Below, one piece after another: positions 45,847-57,440 of a stretch of 64,000 bases of DNA. The notes below the pieces were generated by a model. That model was not told the origin of the DNA and ran no database searches. It saw only the letters and a program-made list of their open reading frames with translations. Source of the DNA: Devosia ginsengisoli (lineage in GTDB: Bacteria > Pseudomonadota > Alphaproteobacteria > Rhizobiales > Devosiaceae); NCBI RefSeq assembly GCF_024707105.1, contig NZ_JANQAJ010000008.1, positions 1 through 64,000 of the forward strand, written 5' to 3'. Numbering within the stretch: the first letter of the stretch is position 1; each line of letters starts with the position of its first letter. Made by a program: the position numbers and the translations under genes.

Positions 45847-46152
45847 TTACCAGCTCGACTTCACGAGACCCGGGATCTGGCCCAGGTTGCCCAGCTGACG
45901 CAGAGCGATACGGCTCAGCTTCAGCTTGCGATAGAAGCCACGGGGACGACCCGAGACTTCGCAGCGGTTGCGGACGCGGACCTTGGCCGAATTGCGCGGC
46001 AGCTCGGCCAGCTTGAGCTGGGCTGCGAAACGCTCGTCCATCGGAATGGACGCGTCCTTGGTCTTTGCCTTGAGAGCGGCACGCTTGGCAGCAAACTGCT
46101 TGGCGAGCGCAGCGCGCTTGTTGTTCTTAACGATGGAGCTGGTCTTTGCCAT
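45847..46152 (-). CDS. rpsN: 30S ribosomal protein S14
   Basis: 101 residues, the long zinc-free form: [20 protein letters not shown], then [20 protein letters not shown] and the closing [12 protein letters not shown]. It has no CxxC zinc ribbon. Confidence 0.98.
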   Translation of the reverse strand: MAKTSSIVKNNKRAALAKQFAAKRAALKAKTKDASIPMDERFAAQLKLAELPRNSAKVRVRNRCEVSGRPRGFYRKLKLSRIALRQLGNLGQIPGLVKSSW

Positions 46153-46182
46153 ATCCTGATCCTTTTTCCCTTCCCTGTCCGC

Positions 46183-46740
46183 TTACTGGCGGAAGGGGAA
46201 GTTGAACGCCTTGAGCAGCGCGCGAGCTTCGTCATCGGACTTCGCGGTCGTGGCGATCACGATGTCCATGCCCCAGACCTGATCAACCTGGTCGTAGTTG
46301 ATTTCCGGGAAAATGATATGTTCCTTGATGCCCATGGCATAGTTGCCACGACCGTCGAAGGAGTTCGGGTTCAGCCCGCGGAAGTCACGAACGCGCGGCA
46401 GCGCGATGTTCACCAGGCGGTCGAGAAACTCGTACATGCGGGTCTTGCGCAGCGTCACCTTCACACCGAGCGGCATGTCTTCGCGGACCTTGAAGCCGGC
46501 GATGGACTTGCGCGCATGGGTGATGACCGGCTTCTGGCCGGCGATCTTCTCGAGATCGGCCGCAGCGGTCTTGACCTTCTTGGTGTCGTTGACGGCTTCG
46601 CCAACGCCCATGTTCAGCACGATCTTGTCGAGCTTGGGCATTTCCATGACGTTCTTGTAGGAGAACTGCTCCTGCAGAACCTTGCGGATGTTCTCTTCGT
46701 ACTCGGTACGAAGACGCGGAACGTAAGCTGTCTCAGCCAT
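46183..46740 (-). CDS. rplE: 50S ribosomal protein L5
   Basis: 185 residues: [20 protein letters not shown], the L5 core [40 protein letters not shown], and the C-terminal [20 protein letters not shown]. It binds 5S rRNA in the central protuberance. The start overlaps the rplX stop by eight bases. Confidence 0.98.
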   Translation of the reverse strand: MAETAYVPRLRTEYEENIRKVLQEQFSYKNVMEMPKLDKIVLNMGVGEAVNDTKKVKTAAADLEKIAGQKPVITHARKSIAGFKVREDMPLGVKVTLRKTRMYEFLDRLVNIALPRVRDFRGLNPNSFDGRGNYAMGIKEHIIFPEINYDQVDQVWGMDIVIATTAKSDDEARALLKAFNFPFRQ

Positions 46741-47044
46741 CGATCGTATCTCCGGTCGACTTGGCGACGCGCGTCTTCACGCCGTCCTTGATCTGGAAAC
46801 CGACGCGGCTGGGCTTGCCATCCTTGTCGGCGATCGCGAGGTTCGACAGGTGAATCGGCGCTTCCTTGGTGAAGATGCCGGCATCGGTCGACGCGGTCTG
46901 CTTGGTGTGGCGGCGCACCAGGTTGATGCCCTGGACGGTCGCGCGGGTCTCGGTCGGGAAAACCTGGAGGACCTGGCCAGTCTTGCCCTTGTCCTTGCCA
47001 GCCAGGACGATGACCTTATCGCCCTTCTTGATCTTGGCAGCCAT
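46733..47044 (-). CDS. rplX: 50S ribosomal protein L24
   Basis: 103 residues with the KOW motif [20 protein letters not shown] at the N-terminus and [20 protein letters not shown]. It is the assembly-initiator protein of the large subunit. It overlaps rplE and shares one base with the rplN stop (TAATG). Confidence 0.98.
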   Translation of the reverse strand: MAAKIKKGDKVIVLAGKDKGKTGQVLQVFPTETRATVQGINLVRRHTKQTASTDAGIFTKEAPIHLSNLAIADKDGKPSRVGFQIKDGVKTRVAKSTGDTIDG

Positions 47045-47412
47045 TACAGCACCTCGGGTGCGAGCGAAATGATCTTCATGTGGTTCTTGGCGCGGAGCTC
47101 GCGCGGAACCGGCCCGAAGATACGAGTGCCGATCGGCTCTTTCTGATTGTTGATCAGAACCGCGGCGTTCTTGTCGAAACGGATGACGGTGCCATCGGGG
47201 CGGCGAATGTCGTAGGCGGTGCGAACCACCACGGCCTTCATAACCTGGCCCTTCTTAACGCGGCCACGCGGAATAGCGTCCTTGACCGAAACGACGATGA
47301 TGTCGCCGATCGAGGCGTATTTACGATGCGAACCGCCCAGCACCTTGATGCACATGACGCGACGCGCGCCGGAATTATCCGCGACGTCGAGATTGGATTG
47401 CATCTGGATCAT
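47044..47412 (-). CDS. rplN: 50S ribosomal protein L14
   Basis: 122 residues: [40 protein letters not shown], and [20 protein letters not shown]. The most conserved member of the spc operon and its first gene here. A 67-base gap separates it from rpsQ. Confidence 0.98.
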   Translation of the reverse strand: MIQMQSNLDVADNSGARRVMCIKVLGGSHRKYASIGDIIVVSVKDAIPRGRVKKGQVMKAVVVRTAYDIRRPDGTVIRFDKNAAVLINNQKEPIGTRIFGPVPRELRAKNHMKIISLAPEVL

Positions 47413-47479
47413 GACTGGATGCCTTCTTGTTGAACCGGCTTGACCGTCATCCGGTTCGCCGACCTAAATCTAAATTCTC

Positions 47480-47728
47480 TTACGCGGACGGAGCCGAAGC
47501 ATCCTGAACGAGCGTCCAGCGCTTGTTCTTGGAAATCGGCGCGCACTCTTCGATCCAGACCACCTGGCCCACCTTGGCCACATTGGCCTCGTCATGAGCA
47601 TGGTACTTCTTGGACCGGCGCACGGTCTTCTTCATCACCGGATGCGTGAAGCGGCGCTCGACGCGCACCACGACCGTCTTATCATTGGCGTCGGAGACCA
47701 CAGTCCCCTGCAAAACGCGCTTTGGCAT
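47480..47728 (-). CDS. rpsQ: 30S ribosomal protein S17
   Basis: 82 residues: [20 protein letters not shown] at the start, then [20 protein letters not shown] and [20 protein letters not shown]. An OB-fold protein binding 16S rRNA helix 11. Normal. Confidence 0.97.
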   Translation of the reverse strand: MPKRVLQGTVVSDANDKTVVVRVERRFTHPVMKKTVRRSKKYHAHDEANVAKVGQVVWIEECAPISKNKRWTLVQDASAPSA

Positions 47729-47740
47729 GGTCGCGGCTCC

Positions 47741-47935
47741 TTACTTCGCTGCGTTCTTTTCGCCGAGGATCGTCTTGATCCGCGCGATGTCGCGGCGGAC
47801 CTTCTTGACCTGGGCGGGCTTTTCCAGCTGCTGGGTAGCGCGCTGGAAACGCAGGTTGAACTGTTCTTTCTTGAGGTCGACGAGCTGATCCTTCAGTTCG
47901 TCTGCGGTCTTGGCCCGCACATCACTGGCTTTCAT
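47741..47935 (-). CDS. rpmC: 50S ribosomal protein L29
   Basis: 64 residues, two-helix L29: [40 protein letters not shown], and [18 protein letters not shown]. It sits at the polypeptide exit tunnel where it helps dock trigger factor. It lies 12 bases after rplP. Confidence 0.97.
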   Translation of the reverse strand: MKASDVRAKTADELKDQLVDLKKEQFNLRFQRATQQLEKPAQVKKVRRDIARIKTILGEKNAAK

Positions 47936-47947
47936 GCTCGTTGTTCC

Positions 47948-48361
47948 TTAGTCGGCAATGCGGGTGACAACCCGCGTCATGATCGGAAGCTTCATCGCGC
48001 CGAGGCGCAGGGCTTCCTTGGCAACGTCCTCGGGGACGCCGTCGATTTCGAATACGATACGGCCGGGCTTCACGCGGGCCGCCCAGTATTCCACCGAGCC
48101 CTTGCCCTTACCCATACGCACTTCGGTCGGCTTCTTGGAAACCGGCACGTCCGGGAAAATGCGGATCCACACACGGCCCTGGCGCTTCATCTCGCGGGTG
48201 ATCGCGCGGCGGGCCGCTTCGATCTGGCGAGCAGTGACACGCTCGGGTTCGGTCGCCTTGAGGGCATACTGGCCGAAAGCCAGCTCGGTACCGCCCTTGG
48301 CAACGCCATGGATACGGCCCTTGTGAGCCTTGCGGAACTTGGTCTTCTTAGGTTGCAGCAT
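47948..48361 (-). CDS. rplP: 50S ribosomal protein L16
   Basis: 137 residues from ATG 48361, giving the classic N-terminus [20 protein letters not shown]; the open frame continues upstream through rpsC but is not coding. [20 protein letters not shown] and [20 protein letters not shown] follow. It sits near the A-site tRNA on the large subunit. Confidence 0.98.
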   Translation of the reverse strand: MLQPKKTKFRKAHKGRIHGVAKGGTELAFGQYALKATEPERVTARQIEAARRAITREMKRQGRVWIRIFPDVPVSKKPTEVRMGKGKGSVEYWAARVKPGRIVFEIDGVPEDVAKEALRLGAMKLPIMTRVVTRIAD

Positions 48362-48377
48362 AATCGATCTAACCTTC

Positions 48378-49121
48378 TTATGCGCGTTCGCGGTCACGGT
48401 CGCCGCGTTCACGGCGCGGTTCGCGTTCAGCGCGCTGGCCGCCCTGGTCGGCGCCTTCGGTGGCGCGACGCTCATGGGCAGTGGGATCATGCTCGAGGAC
48501 TTCGCCCTTGAAGACCCAGACCTTGATACCGATGATGCCATAGGTGGTCTTGGCTTCGGCCGTGCCGTAGTCGATATCCGCACGCAGCGTGTGCAGCGGA
48601 ACGCGACCTTCGCGGTACCATTCGGTACGGGCGATATCGGCACCACCGAGACGGCCACCAACGTTCACGCGGATGCCGCCGGCGCCCATGCGGATCGCCG
48701 TTTGCACGGCGCGCTTCATGGCGCGACGGAAAGCCACGCGGCGTTCGAGCTGCTGGGCGATGCCCTGGGCAACCAGCGTCGCATCGGTTTCGGGCTTCCG
48801 CACTTCAACGATGTTGATGTGCACTTCGCTGTCGGTGAACTTCTTCACCTTGGCGCGGATCTTGTCGATGTCAGCGCCCTTCTTGCCGATCACGATGCCC
48901 GGACGAGCGGTGTGGATCGACACGCGGCACTTGCGGTGCGGGCGCTCGATGACGATCTTGGAGACCGCGGCGGCCTTGAGGTCCTTCTCGAGAAGGGTCT
49001 CGCGGATCTTCAGGTCTTCCTGCAGCAGCGTTCCGTATTCGCCCTTGTTGGCGAACCAGCGGCTGTCCCAGGTGCGGTTGATGCCGAGGCGGAAGCCGAT
49101 TGGATTGATCTTCTGGCCCAT
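48378..49121 (-). CDS. rpsC: 30S ribosomal protein S3
   Basis: 247 residues: [20 protein letters not shown], a KH domain ([20 protein letters not shown]), and the S3 C-terminal domain ([35 protein letters not shown]). The tail is rich in Arg and Glu ([16 protein letters not shown]). The start shares one base with the rplV stop (TAATG). Confidence 0.98.
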   Translation of the reverse strand: MGQKINPIGFRLGINRTWDSRWFANKGEYGTLLQEDLKIRETLLEKDLKAAAVSKIVIERPHRKCRVSIHTARPGIVIGKKGADIDKIRAKVKKFTDSEVHINIVEVRKPETDATLVAQGIAQQLERRVAFRRAMKRAVQTAIRMGAGGIRVNVGGRLGGADIARTEWYREGRVPLHTLRADIDYGTAEAKTTYGIIGIKVWVFKGEVLEHDPTAHERRATEGADQGGQRAEREPRRERGDRDRERA

Positions 49122-49501
49122 TATGCGGCCTCCTCAACTTGCCGGACGATGATCGTCAGATGCGAGAACGGCTTTTCGATGCGCGACGACCGGCCACGGC
49201 CACGAGCGGTGAAACGCTTCATGACGAGCGAATTACCAACAAAGGCTTCCGCAACGACGAGCGCGTCGGTGTCGAGGCCATGGTTGTTCTCGGCATTGGC
49301 GATGGCGCTCTCGAGCACCTTCTTCACCTGGCCGGAGATGCGCTTGTGGCTGAATTCGAGTTCGGCCAGGGCCTTCTCGACCTTCTTGCCACGGATCAAC
49401 TGCGCGACGAGGTTGAGCTTCTGAGGGCTGATGCGCAGCATGCGCAGGACAGCCTTGGCCTCGTTGTCTTTGAGCGCGCGCTCGGTCTTTGGCTTGCTCA
49501 T
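49121..49501 (-). CDS. rplV: 50S ribosomal protein L22
   Basis: 126 residues: [40 protein letters not shown], the loop [20 protein letters not shown], and the closing [13 protein letters not shown] [14 protein letters not shown]. Its beta-hairpin lines the exit tunnel, where macrolide-resistance changes arise; nothing unusual stands out. Confidence 0.98.
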   Translation of the reverse strand: MSKPKTERALKDNEAKAVLRMLRISPQKLNLVAQLIRGKKVEKALAELEFSHKRISGQVKKVLESAIANAENNHGLDTDALVVAEAFVGNSLVMKRFTARGRGRSSRIEKPFSHLTIIVRQVEEAA

Positions 49502-49502
49502 C

Positions 49503-49782
49503 TTACTTCCTCTTGGCCTTCTTGTCGGCCGCGTGACCGTAATAGGTACGGGTCGGGGCGAACTCGCCGAACTTGTGGCCGATCATGTCTTCGGTGACGG
49601 TCACCGGAACATGCTTCTGGCCGTTGTGCACACCGAACGTGATGCCGACAAACTGCGGCAGGATCGTCGAACGGCGCGTCCAGATCTTGATCACGTCGTT
49701 GCGGCCGGACGCTCAGGGCCTTCTCGGCCTTCTTGAGCATGTAGCCGTCGACAAACGGCCCCTTCCAGACTGAACGGGTCAT
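49503..49782 (-). CDS. rpsS: 30S ribosomal protein S19 (one frameshift)
   Basis: 92 residues after correction. The N-terminus [20 protein letters not shown] is in one frame and [20 protein letters not shown] with [20 protein letters not shown] in another. The break is near 49706-49709: one base too many, CC for C, and its removal gives [14 protein letters not shown]. It is essential in the 30S head, so an error in the sequence is most likely. Confidence 0.95.
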
Positions 49783-49785
49783 GAC

Positions 49786-50629
49786 TTACCTGCCCTTCTT
49801 CACGTGACGGCTGCGAACGATAAACTGGTCCGTTGCCTTGTTGCTGAACGCGTACGCTTGCCCTTGGTCGGCTTGCCCCACGGAGTAACCGGGTGACGGC
49901 CACCAGAGGTACGGCCTTCACCACCACCATGCGGGTGGTCGATCGGGTTCATGGTCACGCCGCGGTTGACCGGCTTCTTGCCGAGCCAACGGTTGCGACC
50001 GGCCTTGCCGAGCGAGGTGTTGGCGTGGTCCTGGTTGGACACGGCACCAACGGTGGCCAGGCACGAACCATGGACACGGCGCTGTTCGCCCGAGTTGAGG
50101 CGCGAAGGATCGCCCAGCCCTGGTCACGGCCGACATACTGGGCATAGGCACCGGCAGAACGGGCGACCTGGCCACCCTTGCGGGGCTTCAGTTCGACGTT
50201 GTGCACGATGGTACCGACCGGCATGCGCTCCAGCGGCATGGCATTGCCCGGCTTCACGTCGACGGTGTTCATCGAGGAGATGACCTTGTCGCCGGCGGCC
50301 AGACGCTGGGGAGCAACGATGTAGGCCAGTTCGCCGTCTTCGTATTTGACGAGAGCGATCCATGCGGTGCGGTTCGGATCGTATTCGAGACGTTCAATCG
50401 TCCCGACTGCGTCGAACTTCACGCGCTTGAAGTCGATCATGCGATAAGAGCGCTTGTGACCACCACCACGGTGGTAGGCGGTGATGCGACCGGTGTTGTT
50501 ACGGCCGCCGCTCTTGTTCAGGCCTTCGGTCAACGACTTGACCGGGGAGCCCTTCCAGAGTTCCGAACGGTCGGTCGTGATAAGGGTACGACGGCCTTCG
50601 GAGGTGGGATTATAAGTCTTTAGAGCCAT
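49786..50629 (-). CDS. rplB: 50S ribosomal protein L2 (two frameshifts)
   Basis: About 279 residues after correction. The first frame gives [20 protein letters not shown] through [17 protein letters not shown]. Near 50105-50110 an extra two bases in a CG repeat shift the frame; correction gives [20 protein letters not shown]. The second frame contains the catalytic-centre loop [21 protein letters not shown] further shift near 49855-49860 leads to [18 protein letters not shown] and a TAA at 49788-49786, three bases before the rpsS ATG. The protein is essential for subunit joining and peptidyl transfer. Confidence 0.95.
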
Positions 50630-50647
50630 TTTGCTGTCTCTTGTCCC

Positions 50648-50943
50648 TTAGAGGCCGGTCGAAATATCGATCGACTGGCCGTCGACGAGGGTCACGATGG
50701 CCTTCTTAACGTCATTGCGGACGTACCAACCTTGCCACGGAAGCGCTTCACCTTGCCCTTGCGGACGAGGGTGTTCACTGCCTTGACCTTGACCGAGAAG
50801 AGCTGCTCGACGGCGGCCTTGATCTCGGTCTTGCTGGCATCAATCGCCACGTCGAAAACGACCTGGTTGTATTCCGAAGCCATCGTCGACTTTTCGGTCA
50901 CGACGGGGTTACGGACGATATCGTAAGCGGCAAGCTTGTTCAT
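50648..50943 (-). CDS. rplW: 50S ribosomal protein L23 (one frameshift)
   Basis: 97 residues after correction. The first frame reads [20 protein letters not shown] through [15 protein letters not shown]; after a shift near 50725-50732 (net two extra bases) it continues [20 protein letters not shown] with GL and stop. ATG 50943 overlaps the rplD stop (ATGA). L23 forms the docking site for trigger factor and SRP at the exit tunnel. Confidence 0.94.
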
Positions 50944-51561
50944 GCGAACCTCGCTTCGAGCGCTTCGAGCGCTGCCTTGGTCAGGACGAGCTTGTCGCGC
51001 TTCAGGATCGAAACAACGTTGATCCCCTGGATCGGCAGCACGTCGATGTTCGGGATGTTGCGGGCGGCCAGAGCAAAGTTCTGGTCGACGTTTGCGCCAT
51101 CGATGATCAGCGCGCTTGCCCATTCCAGCTTACCGAAGGTGGTACGCAGGGCAGCCGTCTTGGCTTCAGCTTCTGAGCAACGCTGTCGAGAACGATCAGC
51201 GAGCCAGCCTTGGCCTTGGACGAGAGAGCGTGCTTGAGAGCGAGAACGCGGACCTTCTTGGGAAGATCGATCGCGTGGCTACGCGGGGTCGGACCGAATG
51301 CACGGCCACCACCACGGAACTGGGGAGCCTTGCGATCGCCGTGACGAGCGCCGCCCGGCCCTTCTGCTTCTTGAACTTCTTGCCCGTGCGCACGCCTTCG
51401 GAACGGTTCTTCACGTCGTGCGTGCCGGCCATTGCCTTGAGCTGCTGGTAGCGAACCATACGGTGCAGGATGTCGGCGCGGACTTCGAGACCAAAGACAT
51501 CGTCCTTGAGATCGACCGTACCGGCGGACTTACCGTCGAGAGTGGTTACCTTGAGTTCCAT
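50940..51561 (-). CDS. rplD: 50S ribosomal protein L4 (two frameshifts)
   Basis: 207 residues after correction. It starts [20 protein letters not shown] and continues to [14 protein letters not shown] missing A near 51357 shifts the frame; restoring it gives [21 protein letters not shown] missing G near 51174 shifts again; restoring it gives [20 protein letters not shown] through [21 protein letters not shown]4 lines the exit tunnel and in many bacteria represses the S10 operon. The start directly abuts the rplC stop (TAA then ATG). Confidence 0.95.
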
Positions 51562-52258
51562 TTACTTCGCTTCTCCCGCAGCAGCGGCCTCGAACGAACC
51601 CGGCAGGGCAACGTTCGCGGGAGCCGGCTTCTTGACGGCGTCCTTGACCATGATCCAAGCGCCCTTGGCGCCCGGAACCGAACCCTGGATCAGCAGCAGA
51701 CCACGTTCCACGTCGGTCTTGACGACCTTGACGTTCTGCGTGGTGATGCGACGATCGCCCATGTGGCCCGGCATCTTCTTGTTCTTGAAGGTCTTACCCG
51801 GGTCCTGACGGCCACCGGTCGAACCGATCGAGCGGTGCGAAACCGACACACCGTGGGAAGCACGCAGACCACCGAAGTTCCAGCGCTTCATACCACCGGC
51901 AAAACCCTTACCGATCGACGTACCAGTGACGTCGACAAGCTGGCCCTCGGCGAAGTGATCCGCCTTGAGGGTGGCGCCAACCTCGATGAGGTTTTCAGCA
52001 TCAACGCGGAATTCCGCGACGTGACGCTTCGGCTCGACCTTGGCAACGGCGTAGTGGCCGCGCTCAGCTTTTCGAGACATTCTTGGCCTTGGCCTGGCCT
52101 GCGCCGAGCTGCAGAGCAACGTAGCCGTCCTTCTCGACGGTGCGCTGTGCTACCACCTGGCAGTTCTGCAGGGCCAGCACCGTGACCGGAACGTGCGAGC
52201 CGTCCTCGGCGAAGATGCGGGTCATCCCCAGCTTCTGTGCGATCAATCCAGAACGCAT
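51562..52258 (-). CDS. rplC: 50S ribosomal protein L3 (one frameshift)
   Basis: 231 residues after correction. The first 64 residues ([40 protein letters not shown]) precede a run of four A on the coding strand (52069-52072); three A give [20 protein letters not shown]. The remainder carries [20 protein letters not shown] and [20 protein letters not shown]. It is an early assembly protein near the peptidyl-transferase centre. Confidence 0.95.
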
Positions 52259-52345
52259 CGGTTATACCTTCTTGTTGGCGCTCTGCCGGGTCATGGCTTC
52301 AGAGGACCCTTTTTGCGGCAGGCGCGGAAACTTATTGTCGTATTC

Positions 52346-52654
52346 TTAGAGCTTGATTTCGACGTCGACGCCGGCGGCGAGATCGAGCTTCATCAGTGCA
52401 TCGACCGTCTGAGGGGTCGGGTCCACAATGTCAAGCAGACGCTTGTGGGTCCGGATCTCAAACTGCTCACGCGCCTTCTTGTCGATGTGCGGCGAGCGGT
52501 TGACGGTGAACTTGTCGATGCGGGTCGGCAGCGGAATCGGACCGCGAACCTGGGCACCCGTACGCTTTGCGGTGTTGACGATCTCGCGGGTCGAAGTGTC
52601 GAGCACGCGATGGTCAAACGCCTTGAGGCGGATGCGGATATTCTGACCGTTCAT
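52346..52654 (-). CDS. rpsJ: 30S ribosomal protein S10
   Basis: 102 residues: [40 protein letters not shown], and [20 protein letters not shown]. First gene of the S10 operon; a terminator at 52681-52706 lies between it and tuf. Confidence 0.98.
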   Translation of the reverse strand: MNGQNIRIRLKAFDHRVLDTSTREIVNTAKRTGAQVRGPIPLPTRIDKFTVNRSPHIDKKAREQFEIRTHKRLLDIVDPTPQTVDALMKLDLAAGVDVEIKL

Positions 52655-52678
52655 CTTCTCAAATCCTGACGGAAAAAG

Positions 52679-52706
52679 ATCGCGGCGCGCTTAATCGCGC
52701 GCCGCG
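52679..52706 (-). terminator. Rho-independent terminator between tuf and rpsJ
   Basis: CGCGGCGCGC-N6-GCGCGCCGCG, a perfect 10-bp GC stem starting 15 bases after the tuf stop, followed on the minus strand by ATCTTTTTCC. It should end or attenuate the str operon before the S10 operon; rpsJ would then need its own promoter within the gap or depend on read-through. Confidence 0.8.
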
Positions 52707-52721
52707 AATGTCTCAAAAGGC

Positions 52722-53912
52722 TTACTTCAGGATCGTGGCGACGACGCCCGAACCAACGGTACGGCCACCTTCACGGATAGCGAAGCGGAGCTTCTCTTCC
52801 ATGGCGATCGGAACGATCAGCTGAACGTTGATGTTCAGGTTGTCGCCCGGCATCACCATTTCGGTGCCTTCGGGAAGGGTCACGATACCGGTCACGTCCG
52901 TGGTACGGAAGTAGAACTGGGGACGGTAGTTGCCGAAGAACGGAGTGTGACGGCCGCCTTCTTCCTTGGTGAGGATGTAGACCTCAGCCGTGAAGTCGGT
53001 GTGCGGGGTCACGGAACCGGGCTTGCAGAGAACCTGGCCGCGCTCAACCTGAGTGCGGTCGATACCACGGATCAGAGCGCCGATGTTGTCGCCAGCTTCA
53101 CCCGAATCGAGCAGCTTGCGGAACATTTCGACACCGGTAACGGTGGTCTTCTGGGTTGCCTTGATGCCGACGATTTCGACTTCTTCGCCAACCTTGACGA
53201 TGCCGCGTTCGACGCGACCGGTAACCACGGTACCACGACCCGAGATCGAGAACACGTCTTCGATCGGGAGGAGGAACGGCTGGTCAACCGGACGTTCCGG
53301 CTGCGGGATGTATTCGTCAACAGCAGCCATCAGCTCGAGAACGGCGTCGTGGCCGAGCTTCTGGTCCGAGTTTTCGAGAGCGGCGAGAGCCGAGCCCTTG
53401 ATGATCGGAATGTCGTCGCCCGGGAATTCGTAGGACGAGAGCAGTTCGCGAACTTCGAGTTCGACGAGCTCGAGCAGTTCCGGATCGTCGACCATGTCGC
53501 ACTTGTTCAGGAACACGACGAGAGCCGGCACACCGACCTGACGAGCGAGCAGGATGTGCTCACGGGTCTGGGGCATCGGGCCGTCAGCAGCCGACACGAC
53601 GAGGATCGCGCCGTCCATCTGGGCAGCACCGGTGATCATGTTCTTCACATAGTCAGCGTGGCCGGGGCAGTCGACGTGAGCGTAGTGACGCTTTGCAGTC
53701 TCGTACTCGACGTGAGCGGTGTTGATGGTGATGCCGCGGGCCTTCTCTTCAGGGGCCGCGTCGATCTGATCGTACGCCTTGAAGGTCGCGCCGCCGGTCT
53801 CAGCCAGCACCTTGGTGATCGCTGCGGTCAGCGAGGTCTTGCCATGGTCAACGTGACCGATGGTGCCGATGTTGCAGTGCGGCTTGGAGCGGGAAAATTT
53901 TTCCTTACCCAT
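52722..53912 (-). CDS. tuf: Elongation factor Tu
   Basis: 396-residue GTPase delivering aminoacyl-tRNA to the ribosome. G1 GHVDHGKTS (about residues 19-27), G3 [13 protein letters not shown]4 NKCD, and the C-terminal domain closing [14 protein letters not shown]. No anomaly. It is the only tuf in this window; a second copy elsewhere is common in proteobacteria. Confidence 0.99.
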   Translation of the reverse strand: MGKEKFSRSKPHCNIGTIGHVDHGKTSLTAAITKVLAETGGATFKAYDQIDAAPEEKARGITINTAHVEYETAKRHYAHVDCPGHADYVKNMITGAAQMDGAILVVSAADGPMPQTREHILLARQVGVPALVVFLNKCDMVDDPELLELVELEVRELLSSYEFPGDDIPIIKGSALAALENSDQKLGHDAVLELMAAVDEYIPQPERPVDQPFLLPIEDVFSISGRGTVVTGRVERGIVKVGEEVEIVGIKATQKTTVTGVEMFRKLLDSGEAGDNIGALIRGIDRTQVERGQVLCKPGSVTPHTDFTAEVYILTKEEGGRHTPFFGNYRPQFYFRTTDVTGIVTLPEGTEMVMPGDNLNINVQLIVPIAMEEKLRFAIREGGRTVGSGVVATILK

Positions 53913-53982
53913 AGCTTTTCTCCAAATTCGTCAGCGCAATGGCCGACATACAGTTGAGTTTCTTGACTAGCTTGCGCTGGTT

Positions 53983-56073
<2,091 letters not shown>

Positions 56074-56085
56074 AGGGCGCTCCTA

Positions 56086-56559
<474 letters not shown>

Positions 56560-56570
56560 TCAATATCTCC

Positions 56571-56942
56571 TTACTTCGGACGCTTCGCGCCATACTTGGA
56601 CCGGCGCTGCTTGCGGTCCTTCACGCTCTGCGTATCGAGGACGCCGCGGAGCACGTGGTAGCGAACGCCCGGCAAATCGCGAACGCGACCGCCGCGGATG
56701 AGCACAACGGAGTGCTCCTGCAGATTGTGACCCTCACCCGGGATGTAGGAAATCACTTCGCGCTGGTTGGTCAGGCGAACCTTCGCAACCTTACGCAGAG
56801 CCGAGTTCGGCTTCTTCGGGGTCGTGGTGTACACACGGGAGCAAACGCCGCGCTTCTGCGGATTGGCTTCCATGGCGGGAACTTTGTTCCGCTTTGGCTT
56901 GCTGGCGCGTGGCTTGCGGATCAGCTGATTAATGGTGGGCAT
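56571..56942 (-). CDS. rpsL: 30S ribosomal protein S12 (Arg at position 88)
   Basis: 123 residues from ATG 56942 ([20 protein letters not shown]); an upstream ATG at 56963 is less likely. The decoding loop [13 protein letters not shown] keeps Lys43. The second loop reads [17 protein letters not shown]: position 88 is Arg (codon CGC) where most bacteria have Lys. Lys88-to-Arg is a known streptomycin-resistance substitution. Asp89 beside it is the residue modified by RimO (gene at 16841-18172). First gene of the str operon. Confidence 0.98.
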   Translation of the reverse strand: MPTINQLIRKPRASKPKRNKVPAMEANPQKRGVCSRVYTTTPKKPNSALRKVAKVRLTNQREVISYIPGEGHNLQEHSVVLIRGGRVRDLPGVRYHVLRGVLDTQSVKDRKQRRSKYGAKRPK

Positions 56943-57440
56943 TGCGCTCTTTCCATCGTCCAAAAATTCTAGTTCGGTCTACACAAGCAAACCAAAGTGG
57001 CGCTCATCCGAACCTACAAAGGATCGGGCGGCGCCCCAATTTGCAGCGGACCAGCCCCAAAAATGAGGACGGTCATGCGCACATTGATTTGCTTCGTCTA
57101 GTTACCCGACAGTGTGTTTGATTGTCCTGGATTCCCGCGCTAGATGGCAGGGACCCGGTGTGACAACCACGACCGACCGCTAAGGTAGGCGCTGTTTAGA
57201 ACCGTTGACTCGCTCAGTCAAGGATTCTTTCGTGGAAAAATTCGCGGGAGAGCTATGCATTCCGGGACGTTTGGCCCGTTTGGCGGTCCATTGGCGCAAT
57301 GGACGGATTCGCCCGAAGTCGTTCGGCAAGGGTTAACAGAGTCTCATTTTGAGTCACACATGGGAGCCCTGCCCGCGTCACCGACTTGCCTCTCTCCATT
57401 GCTGCACCTAACTCTGGACCGCCTGCCGGAGTTCTCCCTC
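56943..57440. other. Divergent intergenic region between rpsL and the flavin monooxygenase
   Basis: About 500 bases with no convincing gene. It holds the candidate str-operon promoter (57193-57221), leaving a leader of about 240 bases before rpsL in which I found no clear hairpin-plus-T-run or known riboregulator. The frame from 57255 is open into the monooxygenase but its first 62 residues do not look like the protein family and are less biased in codon use. Confidence 0.5.
57193..57221 (-). promoter_or_regulatory. Candidate promoter of the str (rpsL) operon
   Basis: On the minus strand CTTGACT is followed by a 17-base spacer and TAAACA, an acceptable alphaproteobacterial sigma-70 promoter facing rpsL. 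The -35 lies in a palindrome, TTGACT-N5-AGTCAA (57205-57221), which also offers a -35 to the plus strand, although no good -10 follows there. Confidence 0.5.

Noticed and set aside
49786..52258. Programmed ribosomal frameshifting in rplB, rplD, rplC or rplW.
   Set aside because: Shifts of different size and direction occur at unrelated sites without slippery heptamers, and homologs are known as continuous frames.
57255..57440. N-terminal extension of the flavin monooxygenase from ATG 57255.
   Set aside because: The 62 extra residues have no family resemblance, and a GTG with a GGAG at 57441 gives the standard domain start.
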